Assembly: GCA_900555435.1 (NCBI GenBank)
Contig: USLH01000028.1
Span: 1 to 18,353, forward strand
DNA: 18,353 nt
Source of the DNA: an uncultured Oscillospiraceae bacterium
Lineage (GTDB): Bacteria; Bacillota; Clostridia; Oscillospirales; Ruminococcaceae
Reading direction: 5' to 3'
Part shown: positions 1-6,910 of the stretch, one piece after another
Layout: each line of letters starts with the position of its first letter
Numbering within the stretch: the first letter of the stretch is position 1
Program-made: the position numbers and the translations under genes
Notes under the pieces: generated by a model
Database searches by the model: none
Told to the model about the DNA's origin: nothing
Seen by the model: only the letters and a program-made list of their open reading frames with translations

Positions 1-331
1 TGTGAGCCATGCTCTTCTCCTTGCTGGTGTAGAAGCCGGTGCACTCCAGAACGACGTCAACGCCCAGCTCGCCCCAGGGGCACTCGGAAGCGTCTTTGAT
101 TGCATAGATGGTGATCTTCTTGCCGTCGACGACGATATAGTTCTCGCCGGCTTCGACGGTGTGGCCCTCGTAACGGCCCTGAGCGGTGTCATACTTGAGC
201 AGGTGGGCCAGCATCTCGGGGCTGGTCAGGTCGTTGATCGCAACGACTTCATAGCCTTCCGCAGCAAACATCTGACGGAACGCAAGACGGCCAATGCGGC
301 CAAAACCATTGATTGCAACTTTAACTGCCAT
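1..331 (-). CDS. gap: Glyceraldehyde-3-phosphate dehydrogenase, N-terminal part (runs off left edge)
   Basis: Cytoplasmic glycolytic enzyme that oxidises glyceraldehyde 3-phosphate to 1,3-bisphosphoglycerate with NAD+ and phosphate. The first 110 residues are visible. They begin [15 protein letters not shown], the Rossmann-fold NAD-binding motif of type I GAPDH, followed by [19 protein letters not shown], a further conserved GAPDH block, and reach [12 protein letters not shown] near the edge. The catalytic cysteine would lie outside the window, so activity cannot be judged. The ATG at 331-329 has a GGAGG ribosome-binding site about 9 bases upstream. The gene is divergent from the GH25 gene at 589 and has a clear promoter in the shared intergenic region. 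Whether pgk/tpi follow, as is common in Firmicutes, is not visible. Confidence 0.97.
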   Translation of the reverse strand, partial: MAVKVAINGFGRIGRLAFRQMFAAEGYEVVAINDLTSPEMLAHLLKYDTAQGRYEGHTVEAGENYIVVDGKKITIYAIKDASECPWGELGVDVVLECTGFYTSKEKSMAH

Positions 332-365
332 AATGATAAACCTCCAATTGTTTGATTCTGTCTCT

Positions 366-394
366 ATTTTATACCATCTTTCGAAAAATAACAA
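366..394 (-). promoter_or_regulatory. Sigma-A type promoter of gap
   Basis: On the minus strand a -35 box TTGTTA (394-389) and a -10 box TAAAAT (371-366) are separated by 17 bp. The predicted start leaves a leader of about 25-30 bases carrying the GGAGG site. Confidence 0.65.
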
Positions 395-520
395 GAGTTC
401 GATAGAAAATTAACAGAAAGTTTGCTATGAATTTTTTGTGAATAACCGGGGTTCTTTTTGGGAACTTTGCCCGTTTTTCAAAAGTTGCCCGAAATTTGCG
501 GAATGTTCAGACAATATTCG

Positions 521-549
521 TTGCAATCCGACGGATTTTTTTGTATAAT
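521..549 (+). promoter_or_regulatory. Sigma-A type promoter of the GH25 gene
   Basis: TTGCAA (521-526) and a perfect TATAAT (544-549) are spaced by 17 bp. The start codon at 589 lies 40 bases downstream with an AGGAGG site at about 577-583. Because the promoter lies inside the 5' extension of the open frame that begins at 496, it also argues for the downstream start at 589. Confidence 0.75.
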
Positions 550-588
550 GACAGAATAGGATTGTTCCACTCTCCACAGGAGGCAGAT

Positions 589-1638
589 ATGAAACCAGAG
601 CTCCCCGAACGGAAAAAACGCAGCCGGGGCTTCACCGCCCTGCTGATCTTCTCAAACCTTCTCCTCTGCCTTGCGCTGGCAGCGTCCGTTTTCCTCACCC
701 TCCGCTCCGAGCGGCGGGAGGACCAGCGGGCAGCCGCCGCCATGGCCCAAGCGGACAACCTCCAGAAAGAGCTGGAGGAAGCCCAGTCCCACATCGACGA
801 ATTGGAGGCGACCACCATCCCCATCGAGACCTTCAAGGGCTACGCCCAGCAGTACGGCATCGGCTCCGAATTCATCCAGCGCTTTTTTGACGACGTCATC
901 GTCTATAAGGACAGCAACGGCATCGTCTACCAGCCCATCGACGATACCCTCGCCAAAAATTCCTACGACTGGCAGAATCTCGCCCGGGAAAACGGCAGGA
1001 TCCACTACTACCCGGAAACCGGCCCCGGCGCCCTGACCGGCATCGACGTTTCCACCCATCAGGGAGCCATCGACTGGGAAAAGGTGGCCGCCGACGGCAT
1101 CGATTTCGCCATGATCCGCTTAGGGTTCCGCGGCTACGGGGAAAGCGGTGTCTTAAAGCTGGACGACCGCTTTGAGGAAAACCTGACCGGTGCAAAAGCA
1201 GCCGGGCTAAAGGTCGGCGTTTACTTCTTCTCCCAAGCCATCACCGTGGAAGAAGGCTTGGAGGAGGCAAAGCTGGTACTGGACACCCTGCATGGGAGGG
1301 AGCTGGACTTCCCCGTGGTCTTCGATCAGGAGGAAATCTACGAAGCGGACGCCCGCACCGACAACTTAGATCCCTCCACTGCCTCGGACATTGCCGTTGC
1401 CTTCTGCGACGCCGTGAAGGATGGCGGCTACAATCCCATGATCTACGCCAACACCCGTTGGTTCGTCTCCCAGATGGACTTCTCCCGCTTAGACGGCTAC
1501 AGCAAGTGGCTGGCGCAATACTACCGCACCCCTTTCTTTCCCTATCAGTTCCAGATCTGGCAGTATACCAGCTCCGGCTCCGTGGACGGGATTCAGGGAA
1601 ACGTGGATCTGAACCTCTGCTTCACCACCGATTTTTAA
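589..1638 (+). CDS. Membrane-anchored GH25 lysozyme-like (muramidase) protein
   Basis: Predicted peptidoglycan hydrolase of glycoside hydrolase family 25 (beta-1,4-N-acetylmuramidase), 349 residues. I chose the ATG at 589 because AGGAGG lies just before it and the open frame further upstream overlaps the promoter. Residues 1-14 are basic; a hydrophobic segment spans about 15-38 and is probably an uncleaved membrane anchor. A charged, coiled-coil-like stretch (about 39-75) follows, then a linker to about 148. The GH25 domain starts at GIDVSTHQG (Asp153) and contains the DxE motif as FDQEE (Asp246 and Glu248), with QIWQYTSSG and the VDLNL ending typical of the family. The catalytic acids appear present, so it is probably active outside the membrane. 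It is monocistronic between its own promoter and a terminator. A role in cell-wall turnover is inference. Confidence 0.9.
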   Translation: MKPELPERKKRSRGFTALLIFSNLLLCLALAASVFLTLRSERREDQRAAAAMAQADNLQKELEEAQSHIDELEATTIPIETFKGYAQQYGIGSEFIQRFFDDVIVYKDSNGIVYQPIDDTLAKNSYDWQNLARENGRIHYYPETGPGALTGIDVSTHQGAIDWEKVAADGIDFAMIRLGFRGYGESGVLKLDDRFEENLTGAKAAGLKVGVYFFSQAITVEEGLEEAKLVLDTLHGRELDFPVVFDQEEIYEADARTDNLDPSTASDIAVAFCDAVKDGGYNPMIYANTRWFVSQMDFSRLDGYSKWLAQYYRTPFFPYQFQIWQYTSSGSVDGIQGNVDLNLCFTTDF

Positions 1639-1659
1639 CGAAAATCTCACCTTTCTCCC

Positions 1660-1693
1660 ACCTTCTCTGTATCCGACTGGCAGGGAAGGTTTT
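1660..1693 (+). terminator. Intrinsic terminator after the GH25 gene
   Basis: Ten-base-pair stem ACCTTCTCTG / CAGGGAAGGT (one G-T pair) with an 11-base loop, followed by a short TTTT run. The U tract is short, so strength is uncertain. Confidence 0.5.
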
Positions 1694-1764
1694 GGCCACA
1701 AAATCCGTCATAAAAATTGAAGAGAGTAACATTTTTCTCATACATAAATACGACAAATATCTAC

Positions 1765-1792
1765 TTGATTTTTTGCAGATTTTCGCTATAAT
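1765..1792 (+). promoter_or_regulatory. Sigma-A type promoter of the ROK regulator gene
   Basis: TTGATT (1765-1770) and TATAAT (1787-1792) with a 16-bp spacer, in an AT-rich intergenic region 42 bases before the TTG start codon at 1834. Confidence 0.7.
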
Positions 1793-1833
1793 GATAAGTA
1801 GAGGATTTTGTTTTCCCGAAAGGAGGGATTCCA

Positions 1834-2991
1834 TTGGCCGTCGCCGGTATCAGCAAGCTGGACTTGAAACGGCAAAACCGAATGCAGGTGATCCGTCTGC
1901 TTCGCAGCAGCGGCCCCACCTCCCGCATCGATATTGCCCGAGAAGTAGGCATTACCAAAGCCGCCGTCACCATCATCACGAACGAAATGATCCAGCATGG
2001 GATCCTCTACGAAAAAGGAGAGCAGGCTCCCAAAGGCACCAAACTCAGCCGGGGACGGAAAAAGATCCTTCTGGACATCGACCCCGCCCACAAAATGGAC
2101 ATGGGGCTGGTTCTGGACAGCGGGATCCTTTCCTTCGGTATCTGCACCCTTCACGGCGATCCGGTGGAAAAACACACCGTTCCCATCGCTGCCGGCGAAT
2201 CCGCCGAGACCCTAATGGAACTGATCCAGCGGATCTACAAGGATCTGCTTTATAAAAACGATCTGTCTCCCGCCCATATCACCGGGTTAGGCGTTTGCAT
2301 CGCCCCGGAATACTGGGAGGCCTTGCATATCGCCGCTTCTGACGGACGCCCTGACTGGTCGGGGCTCCGCTCCATGCTGGAGGAGTTTGTCTCCCTTCCC
2401 ATAGCCTTCGGCGCCGTCACGGAGGGAGCCGCTCTGGCGGTCTGCGACTACTGGCATCCGGAAGGCGTTCCCGATGATCTGCTGCTTTTCCGCTGCGGAG
2501 AAACCTTCTCCTGCACCCCGATCCTCTCTGCGGAGATCCGCCGGGGCATCCACGGAAAAGCCGCTCTCATGCCGGAAAACACGGAGGAACGCTGTTTGGA
2601 TGAAGCCTGCCGCAGTCTTTTTTCCGAAGAACGGACGCCGGAGCTTTGGATCTCCGCCGCCGGAACCCCCGACCGGATCCTCCCCGAGCTGCGCCGCTCC
2701 GAAGGGATCCCTCTGGATCTGTCGGTTCAGTCTGCATTGGAGCTTTTCCTGCTTCACCGCAAGCAGGCAGTCTTAGATGCCGTCCGCCTTTACGATCCGG
2801 GTGCTGTGATCCTGATGGAAGGCCCTTCCGGCCCAGACGCCCTGTTCACCGGTCTGCAAAACAGTCTGCAAGCGGCGCTTTCCTCGGAAAACTGTCCCCT
2901 TTTCTCCTGCCCCATAACGGAGGGAAACCTGTTTTTGGCAGGTTCCGCCTTCGCTACCCGTGAATTCTTCTTAAACCGTGGCGGATTTTGA
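1834..2991 (+). CDS. ROK-family transcriptional regulator with degenerate effector domain
   Basis: Predicted DNA-binding regulator of the ROK (repressor/ORF/kinase) family, 385 residues. The TTG start at 1834 is supported by AGGAGGG six bases upstream. Residues about 12-65 form a winged helix-turn-helix (QNRMQVIRLLRSSGPTSRID, then a GITKAAVTIITNEM recognition region), the classical NagC/XylR/Mlc arrangement. The C-terminal part has ROK-like spacing (DMGLVLDSG, ITGLGVCIAPEYW, CDYWHPEG). However, the CxCGxxGC zinc site is missing, the E-x-G-H sugar-binding motif is not recognisable (GIHGKAALMPENTE stands there), and the usual Asn/Asp pair is replaced by VTEGAALA. The protein therefore may not bind sugars in the normal ROK manner. 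No sugar transport or catabolic genes lie nearby, so targets cannot be inferred from context. It is monocistronic with its own promoter and terminator. Confidence 0.8.
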   Translation: MAVAGISKLDLKRQNRMQVIRLLRSSGPTSRIDIAREVGITKAAVTIITNEMIQHGILYEKGEQAPKGTKLSRGRKKILLDIDPAHKMDMGLVLDSGILSFGICTLHGDPVEKHTVPIAAGESAETLMELIQRIYKDLLYKNDLSPAHITGLGVCIAPEYWEALHIAASDGRPDWSGLRSMLEEFVSLPIAFGAVTEGAALAVCDYWHPEGVPDDLLLFRCGETFSCTPILSAEIRRGIHGKAALMPENTEERCLDEACRSLFSEERTPELWISAAGTPDRILPELRRSEGIPLDLSVQSALELFLLHRKQAVLDAVRLYDPGAVILMEGPSGPDALFTGLQNSLQAALSSENCPLFSCPITEGNLFLAGSAFATREFFLNRGGF

Positions 2992-3013
2992 CGCCACATT
3001 CTTCTCTCCCTCA

Positions 3014-3050
3014 AGCGCTCCGGAATACCGCCGGGGCGCTTTCCCTTTTT
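3014..3050 (+). terminator. Intrinsic terminator after the ROK gene
   Basis: Stem AGCGCTCCGG (3014-3023) pairs with CCGGGGCGCT (3031-3040) with one G-T pair and a 7-base loop, followed by TTCCCTTTTT. Confidence 0.75.
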
Positions 3051-3238
3051 GCTATATAAGAGTCCCTCGTTGAAGCAGCAGTCTTCCCTCCTCGAAAAGA
3101 CTTTAACCGACCGGCATCCAGAAACTGTCATCTCTTCCCTCTGCAACAAATACTCCGCCGCCTGCATAGGGACCTGTTCAGCGCCTGCATTCAAAACACC
3201 GCTTTACGAAAAAAACTCTTCTAATCTCCCAAATTCAA
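3051..3238. other. Noncoding stretch between convergent genes
   Basis: No gene is recognised here on either strand. On the minus strand a frame starting MIEFGRLEEFFS (about 3242) is stopped by TAA after 12 codons and then stays open into the ROK gene. Nothing in it resembles a known protein, so I treat it as chance. Together with the ROK terminator, repeat copy A (3239-3380) and the tyrA terminator, this accounts for the 448-base gap between the two coding regions. Confidence 0.5.
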
Positions 3239-3380
3239 TCATAACCGCCGGACAGCCGGTGGCTTAAGCTAGCCCTATAAGGGCCAGGCAAGCGTTTTAA
3301 GGCACACGGAAATTTATTTTGCTTGTCCACTTGCCCTGCAGCCCGTAAACGGGCGACCTCTCCTCTATCGGAAGCTTTCT
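3239..3380 (+). repeat. Structured repeat, copy A
   Basis: Shares ordered conserved blocks with 8904-9022 in the same orientation: TCATAACyGCCG, CCCTATAAGrGCC, a core AATTTATTTTGCyTGTCC (exact 12-base block at 3311-3322), a GC hairpin, and TCGrAAGCyTTCT. Copy A has about 20 extra bases after the first block. Visible secondary structure: GCCC-TATAA-GGGC (3272-3284), CAGGCAAG pairing with CTTGCCCTG around the AT-rich core, and GCCCG-TAAA-CGGGC. The strand is arbitrary. It could be a dispersed MITE-like repeat or a noncoding RNA, and I do not recognise the family. Confidence 0.6.
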
Positions 3381-3401
3381 ATTAGCGGCTCTCTTTTTGA
3401 A

Positions 3402-3436
3402 GCAAAACGACCTCTGTATTCGCTGCAGAGGTCGTT
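3402..3436 (-). terminator. Intrinsic terminator after tyrA
   Basis: Perfect 11-bp stem AACGACCTCTG / CAGAGGTCGTT (3406-3416 and 3426-3436) with a 9-base loop, three bases after the tyrA stop codon. On the minus strand it ends in GTTTTGC. Confidence 0.85.
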
Positions 3437-3439
3437 CCT

Positions 3440-4297
3440 TTATTTCTGATTCCGAACTGCCGTCCGTTCGACGTCTTCCTCTTTCAGGATTCGTCCCTCC
3501 CGGAGCAGCTCCTTTAATTCCGGTGCATTTCCTGCCGCTAAAGCGTCCCGGTACTGGGACAGGTGCCCGATGATGGTCTCCACCTCAAACAGCAGCGCCT
3601 CCCGGTTCAGCAGGAAAAGGGAAGTCCACATTTCCTCGCTCAATTTTGCCACCCGGGTCAGATCCTGATAGCTCCCGGCGCTGAATCCAGCCTGATGCCG
3701 GAGAGTAGGACTTTTGATGTAGGCGTTGGACACGATATGCGCCAGCTGGGAAGTGGCGGCGATGATCCGGTCGTGCTCCTCCGGATCGGATACCACCGCT
3801 TTCCCGAAGCCTAAGCTCAAAGCGAACGCCCGGACTTCCTCCACCGCCGAAGGATCCGTTTCCTCCACCGGCGTTAAGATAAACGACGCCCCTTCAAAAA
3901 GATCGTCCTTTGCATAATCGAAACCGGAAAACTCCCGCCCCGCCATGGGATGACACCCTACGAACCGGACGCCGCATTCCTTCAAAGGCGCCGCAGCTGC
4001 AGAGACCACCGTCCCCTTGACGCCGCAGACGTCGATGACCAGCGACCCCTTCCGGAACCGTTCCCGCTGCTCCAGAAGGAAATCCACCGTCCCCTCCGGA
4101 TAGAGGCAAACGATCGTCAGATCCGCTTTTGGAAGCGTTTCGAGATTCCCCTCCTCATCGATGGCTCCGGATGCCAGCGCTTTTTTCACCGTTTCCGGAT
4201 CCCGGTCCATGCCGAAGACCCGGTGCGCCGTCTTTCGCTTGATGGTCTTGCAAAGGGATCCGCCGATCAGCCCCAATCCCACGACCTGAATGTTCAT
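3440..4297 (-). CDS. tyrA: Prephenate dehydrogenase
   Basis: Tyrosine biosynthesis enzyme that oxidatively decarboxylates prephenate to 4-hydroxyphenylpyruvate with NAD(P)+, in the cytoplasm. The protein is 285 residues, typical of a monofunctional TyrA without chorismate mutase or ACT domain. The N-terminal Rossmann motif is VVGLGLIGGS (residues 5-14) with Asp31 at the end of the second strand, which favours NAD+. Family motifs follow: VGCHPMAGRE (His116), SQLAHIVSNA (His187) and GSYQDLTRVA. I chose the ATG at 4297 because GGAGG lies 8 bases upstream; the GTG at 4312 overlaps that site. It lies downstream of a radical SAM gene on the same strand but has its own strong promoter and a palindrome at the predicted transcription start. 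No other aromatic amino acid genes are visible. Confidence 0.93.
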   Translation of the reverse strand: MNIQVVGLGLIGGSLCKTIKRKTAHRVFGMDRDPETVKKALASGAIDEEGNLETLPKADLTIVCLYPEGTVDFLLEQRERFRKGSLVIDVCGVKGTVVSAAAAPLKECGVRFVGCHPMAGREFSGFDYAKDDLFEGASFILTPVEETDPSAVEEVRAFALSLGFGKAVVSDPEEHDRIIAATSQLAHIVSNAYIKSPTLRHQAGFSAGSYQDLTRVAKLSEEMWTSLFLLNREALLFEVETIIGHLSQYRDALAAGNAPELKELLREGRILKEEDVERTAVRNQK

Positions 4298-4320
4298 TAC
4301 CGCCGCCTCCACTTTCGCAG

Positions 4321-4341
4321 TTTAAACCGTTATGGTTTAAA
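4321..4341. promoter_or_regulatory. Palindromic operator candidate at the tyrA transcription start
   Basis: Perfect inverted repeat TTTAAACC-GTTAT-GGTTTAAA, 8-bp arms and a 5-base centre. It starts at the last base of the tyrA -10 box and covers the predicted +1, where a bound repressor would block initiation. The regulator is unknown. Confidence 0.6.
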
Positions 4342-4369
4342 GCATAGCAGCATCGCGCGATTTTGTCAA
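4341..4369 (-). promoter_or_regulatory. Strong sigma-A promoter of tyrA
   Basis: Perfect -35 box TTGACA (4369-4364) and -10 box TATGCT (4346-4341) with a 17-bp spacer on the minus strand. The -35 box overlaps the stop codon of the upstream radical SAM gene (4366-4368), so tyrA can be transcribed independently of it. Confidence 0.8.
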
Positions 4370-5313
4370 GGGTTTTCCGAAAATTGCTCCGTTTCCCCGG
4401 GAATTTCCTCCGATTCCTCCCGCTTCGCCTTGTCAAACCGGGTGCGGTACGAACAGTGCCGGCAAAGCGGCAGCGTCACATGCCGCTGGTCAAAATTCCG
4501 GGAGATCCGGATGAAATAATCGCTTTCCAGAATATCCTTTAAAGGCTCCCGGAAAATGTTTCCCAAAGGCGCTTCCCCGTTGGCGTCCAGACAGCAGGGC
4601 ACCACTGTCCCATCCGCTAAGATCCCGATCATCCCCCGGGTGCCCTGACAGATCCCTTCATCGGACACATACGGATTCTTGATGGAAGGCCAGACGAACT
4701 CCTCCTCCCAGCTCAAAAAGATCCCTTTTTCCAGCATCAGGCTCCGGTGATCCTTCATCGTCTCCGCAAGCCCGGATACATTGGGGAACTCTTCTTCCAG
4801 GATCCGCATCACCGCCTGGGACTGGGAATCCACCTCCCGCTGGCCGTTCAGATTCCACAGCCGCAGCACCGAGTATTTCTTCTTCTCCCGTGCTGCCCGT
4901 TTGGCAAACCGGACAATAGAGCGGACATAGGTCTCCGCCCCGGTCAGATCCAGATCGTTATAAAATTCCGGCTCGTCCCCGCCTTCATGGAAGGGGATGC
5001 TGTGCAGGGAAAAATTCACCTGCCGCAGAGCGCTCTTGTTCAGAAGCATCTCTTCCTGCTTATAAAGCAGCGTCCCGTTGGTGGTCAGATGCACCTGCAG
5101 CCCGTTTTCCTCGCAGATGCCCAGAAGCGGGTGCATCAACGGCTCCCCCTTCACATGGAAGTAAACGAACTGTGTATACGGCGCCACCTCCCGGATGACG
5201 TGCCGGAACTGCACCTCATCCATGGAACAGCGGGGCCGTGTACACGGCACGCAGAAGGAGCAGTGCAGATTGCAGATGTTGCTGATCTCGATGTAGACCC
5301 GTTTGAATCGCAT
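4366..5313 (-). CDS. Radical SAM/SPASM domain protein of unknown substrate
   Basis: Predicted radical S-adenosylmethionine enzyme of 315 residues. The CX3CX2C motif CNLHCSFC (Cys14, Cys18, Cys21) would bind the catalytic [4Fe-4S] cluster. FHVKGEPLMHP fits the glycine-containing SAM-binding strand that follows in the barrel. The C-terminal region has SPASM-like cysteines: GICQGTRGMIGILADGTVVP, then CC and, near the end, LPLCRHCSYR. SPASM proteins often modify peptides or enzymes or mature cofactors, but no precursor peptide is visible nearby. The ATG at 5313 is preferred over the TTG at 5319 because AGGTGG is 9 bases from the ATG and only 3 from the TTG. It precedes tyrA on the same strand, but the strong tyrA promoter makes functional coupling doubtful. 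The hairpin array lies immediately upstream. Confidence 0.85.
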   Translation of the reverse strand: MRFKRVYIEISNICNLHCSFCVPCTRPRCSMDEVQFRHVIREVAPYTQFVYFHVKGEPLMHPLLGICEENGLQVHLTTNGTLLYKQEEMLLNKSALRQVNFSLHSIPFHEGGDEPEFYNDLDLTGAETYVRSIVRFAKRAAREKKKYSVLRLWNLNGQREVDSQSQAVMRILEEEFPNVSGLAETMKDHRSLMLEKGIFLSWEEEFVWPSIKNPYVSDEGICQGTRGMIGILADGTVVPCCLDANGEAPLGNIFREPLKDILESDYFIRISRNFDQRHVTLPLCRHCSYRTRFDKAKREESEEIPGETEQFSENP

Positions 5314-5378
5314 AAACAAGAGCCACCTTTTCTATTCTGTAAGCGTCCCCGGCACCATTTTGATAAAAGCAAATGCCG

Positions 5379-5560
5379 TTGAGGTTATTATACCCCAGCC
5401 GCTGAAACCGAAGGCTTCAGGAGGCGGCGGATGCCGCCGGAGCTTTGCAGAGCAAAGCCGGATGCGGTACAAGGTTCTGAAAGTGAAGCCGATCGGCTTC
5501 GGAAAGGTGCGAAGCACCCTTCTCTTTTGCGCCAGCAAAAGGCTTTGAGGTTATTATACC
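5379..5560. repeat. Hairpin-array element bounded by a 16-bp direct repeat
   Basis: TTGAGGTTATTATACC occurs exactly at 5379-5394 and 5545-5560. The 150 bases between hold a tandem series of hairpins: CTGAA/TTCAG (5402-5420), GGCGGC/GCCGCC (5423-5438), GCTTTGC/GCAAAGC (5442-5458), the perfect palindrome GAAGCCGATCGGCTTC (5485-5500), GGTGC/GCACC (5506-5518) and CTTTTGC/GCAAAAG (5524-5541). Loops are only 3-4 bases where the stems are clean. No coding sequence is recognised. On the minus strand each direct repeat contains TATAAT, so either copy could supply a -10 box for the radical SAM gene. It looks like a non-autonomous inserted element with a target duplication, or a recombination product. 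This explains most of the 352-base gap between 5313 and 5666. Confidence 0.7.
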
Positions 5561-5665
5561 ATACCTCTCCCGAAAAAGCACTTCTTTTCCCCGAAATTCC
5601 CTCCCGCCTCCCGGTTCTATCTCTTTTCCCCGGCGGATACACTGATAGGGAACGGAGGTGGGACG

Positions 5666-6256
5666 ATGAACGGAATCCTTGCGGCCATGGCTGCCCTTTC
5701 AGTGGTGTTCGCCGCCTTTCAGGGGAAAATGGATGCCGTCAGCTCCGCCGCCCTTTCTGAAGGCGTCCGGGCGGTGGAGCTCATTCTGACCCTGGTGGCC
5801 TCCCTCTGCTTCTGGAGCGGCCTGATGGAAGTCGCAAAGGAAGGTGGCGTCATCCGATGGATTACAAAGCTCCTCCGGCCGGTGATTCGCCTGCTTTTCC
5901 CAAATGCCGCCGGAGATCCGGAGCTGTCCGGCATTCTCTGTCTGAACCTTACCGCCAATCTCTTAGGGCTGGGAAACGCCGCCACTCCCTTGGGGCTGCA
6001 GGCCATGGAAGCCCTCTCCGCCCGCAGCGGATGCCCTGATACGGCTACCGATGAAATGGTCACCCTGATGCTTTTAAACAGCTGTTCTCTGCAGTTGATT
6101 CCTTCCACCGCCGCTTCCCTCCGCCTTGCCGCCGGAAGCGGGGCACCTATGGCGATCCTTTTTCCCGTCCTCGCTTCCTCCGGAGCTGCCCTGTTCGCCG
6201 CTTTGAGCCTTTCCGCCCTCCTCTCCCGACTATCCCGTAGAAAGGAGAAGAAATGA
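5666..6256 (+). CDS. spmA: Spore maturation protein A
   Basis: Integral membrane protein required in Bacillus for proper dehydration of the spore core; 196 residues, the usual family size. Hydrophobic segments alternate through the protein, with the family motifs LCLNLTANLLGLGNAATPLG (about residues 91-110) and MLLNSCSLQLIPSTAASLR. It belongs to the nucleoside-recognition/gate domain superfamily; the transported or sensed ligand is unknown. The ATG at 5666 has GGAGGTGGG upstream. The 3' end overlaps spmB by 4 bases (ATGA), so translation is probably coupled. In Bacillus the operon is expressed during sporulation; here no sporulation sigma promoter could be assigned with confidence. Confidence 0.95.
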   Translation: MNGILAAMAALSVVFAAFQGKMDAVSSAALSEGVRAVELILTLVASLCFWSGLMEVAKEGGVIRWITKLLRPVIRLLFPNAAGDPELSGILCLNLTANLLGLGNAATPLGLQAMEALSARSGCPDTATDEMVTLMLLNSCSLQLIPSTAASLRLAAGSGAPMAILFPVLASSGAALFAALSLSALLSRLSRRKEKK

Positions 6257-6768
6257 GCGCCGCTGTCTGGGCGATCCCTCTCCTGACTGCCGGGATCTTG
6301 CTTGCAGGACTTTTAAAGGGGACGGATCTGCTCTCCGCCTTTGCAAAAGGGGCGGCCCGAGGACTTGAATCTGCCCGCTCCCTCCTGCCCTCCCTGATCC
6401 TTTTCATGACCGCCATCGGAATGTTCCGGGCCTCCGGCGCACTGGAGGTGCTTTCTTACGCCCTGCGCCCTCTGGCAAAAGCCGTAGGACTTCCGGAAGA
6501 GGTGGTCCCTCTCGCCCTGCTCCGTCCCGTCTCCGCCAGCGCCTCCCTCTCCGTTTTCCGTCGGATCTTGGAGAGCTCCGGCCCCGACAGCTTTCCCGGC
6601 CAAGTTGCCAGCGTGATCCAAAGCGCTTCGGAGACCACCTTTTACACCATCGCCCTTTATACCTCCGCCGCCAAGCTCAAGAAGAGCCGCCACGCCCTGC
6701 TCTGCTCCCTGATCGGAGATCTGACGGTGATCCTCACCGCCGGAGTCTTTCTCCGCCTGTTTCTTTAA
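6253..6768 (+). CDS. spmB: Spore maturation protein B
   Basis: Partner of SpmA, 171 residues, membrane protein with about four hydrophobic segments. Family features include the conserved block RPVSASASLSVFRRILESSG (about residues 93-112), followed by QSASETTFYTIALYTSA (about residues 125-141), and a C-terminal LIGDLTVILTAGVFLR. The start codon overlaps the spmA stop (ATGA at 6253-6256), and GGAGAAG upstream serves as the ribosome-binding site. Together SpmA and SpmB act in spore core dehydration and heat resistance in Bacillus and Clostridium. The gene is followed by a strong hairpin shared with the convergent protease gene. Confidence 0.95.
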   Translation: MSAAVWAIPLLTAGILLAGLLKGTDLLSAFAKGAARGLESARSLLPSLILFMTAIGMFRASGALEVLSYALRPLAKAVGLPEEVVPLALLRPVSASASLSVFRRILESSGPDSFPGQVASVIQSASETTFYTIALYTSAAKLKKSRHALLCSLIGDLTVILTAGVFLRLFL

Positions 6769-6769
6769 A

Positions 6770-6815
6770 ACAAAAAACGCAAAAGCCCCGGCGGAAGCTC
6801 CGTCAGGGCTTTTGC
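6770..6815 (-). terminator. Terminator between convergent spmB and htrA-like genes
   Basis: Long stem GCAAAAGCCC...GGGCTTTTGC (6779-6815), nearly continuous through the centre to an AGC loop. The T-rich tail GTTTTTTGTTTT lies on the minus-strand side, so it is best suited to the protease gene. Read from spmB, the stem itself ends in CTTTTGC without a further U run, so it may work in both directions with unequal strength. Confidence 0.8.
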
Positions 6816-6910
6816 TCTATCAGAAAAAAGAGGGAGGAGAAGGCAAAGTTTGTCCGGTCGCTCCGGCCGCCCCTTCTGGAGCAGCCGGAACCGGTGATAT
6901 TTGCAAGGTT

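Noticed and set aside
3100..3242. Minus-strand frame MIEFGRLEEFFS, then a stop, then an open frame NAGAEQVPMQAAEYLLQ
   Set aside because: It needs removal of a stop codon, matches no known family, and its extension overlaps the ROK gene.
3239..3380. 6S RNA or cobalamin riboswitch at the repeat
   Set aside because: Isolated strings such as GCCGG and GTGGC recall parts of known RNAs, but the order, spacing and long closing stem are missing.
5616..5643. GATACACT before spmA as a sigma-E/G -10 box
   Set aside because: It is close to the sigma-E consensus CATACANT, but no acceptable -35 element lies at the right distance, so I do not annotate it.
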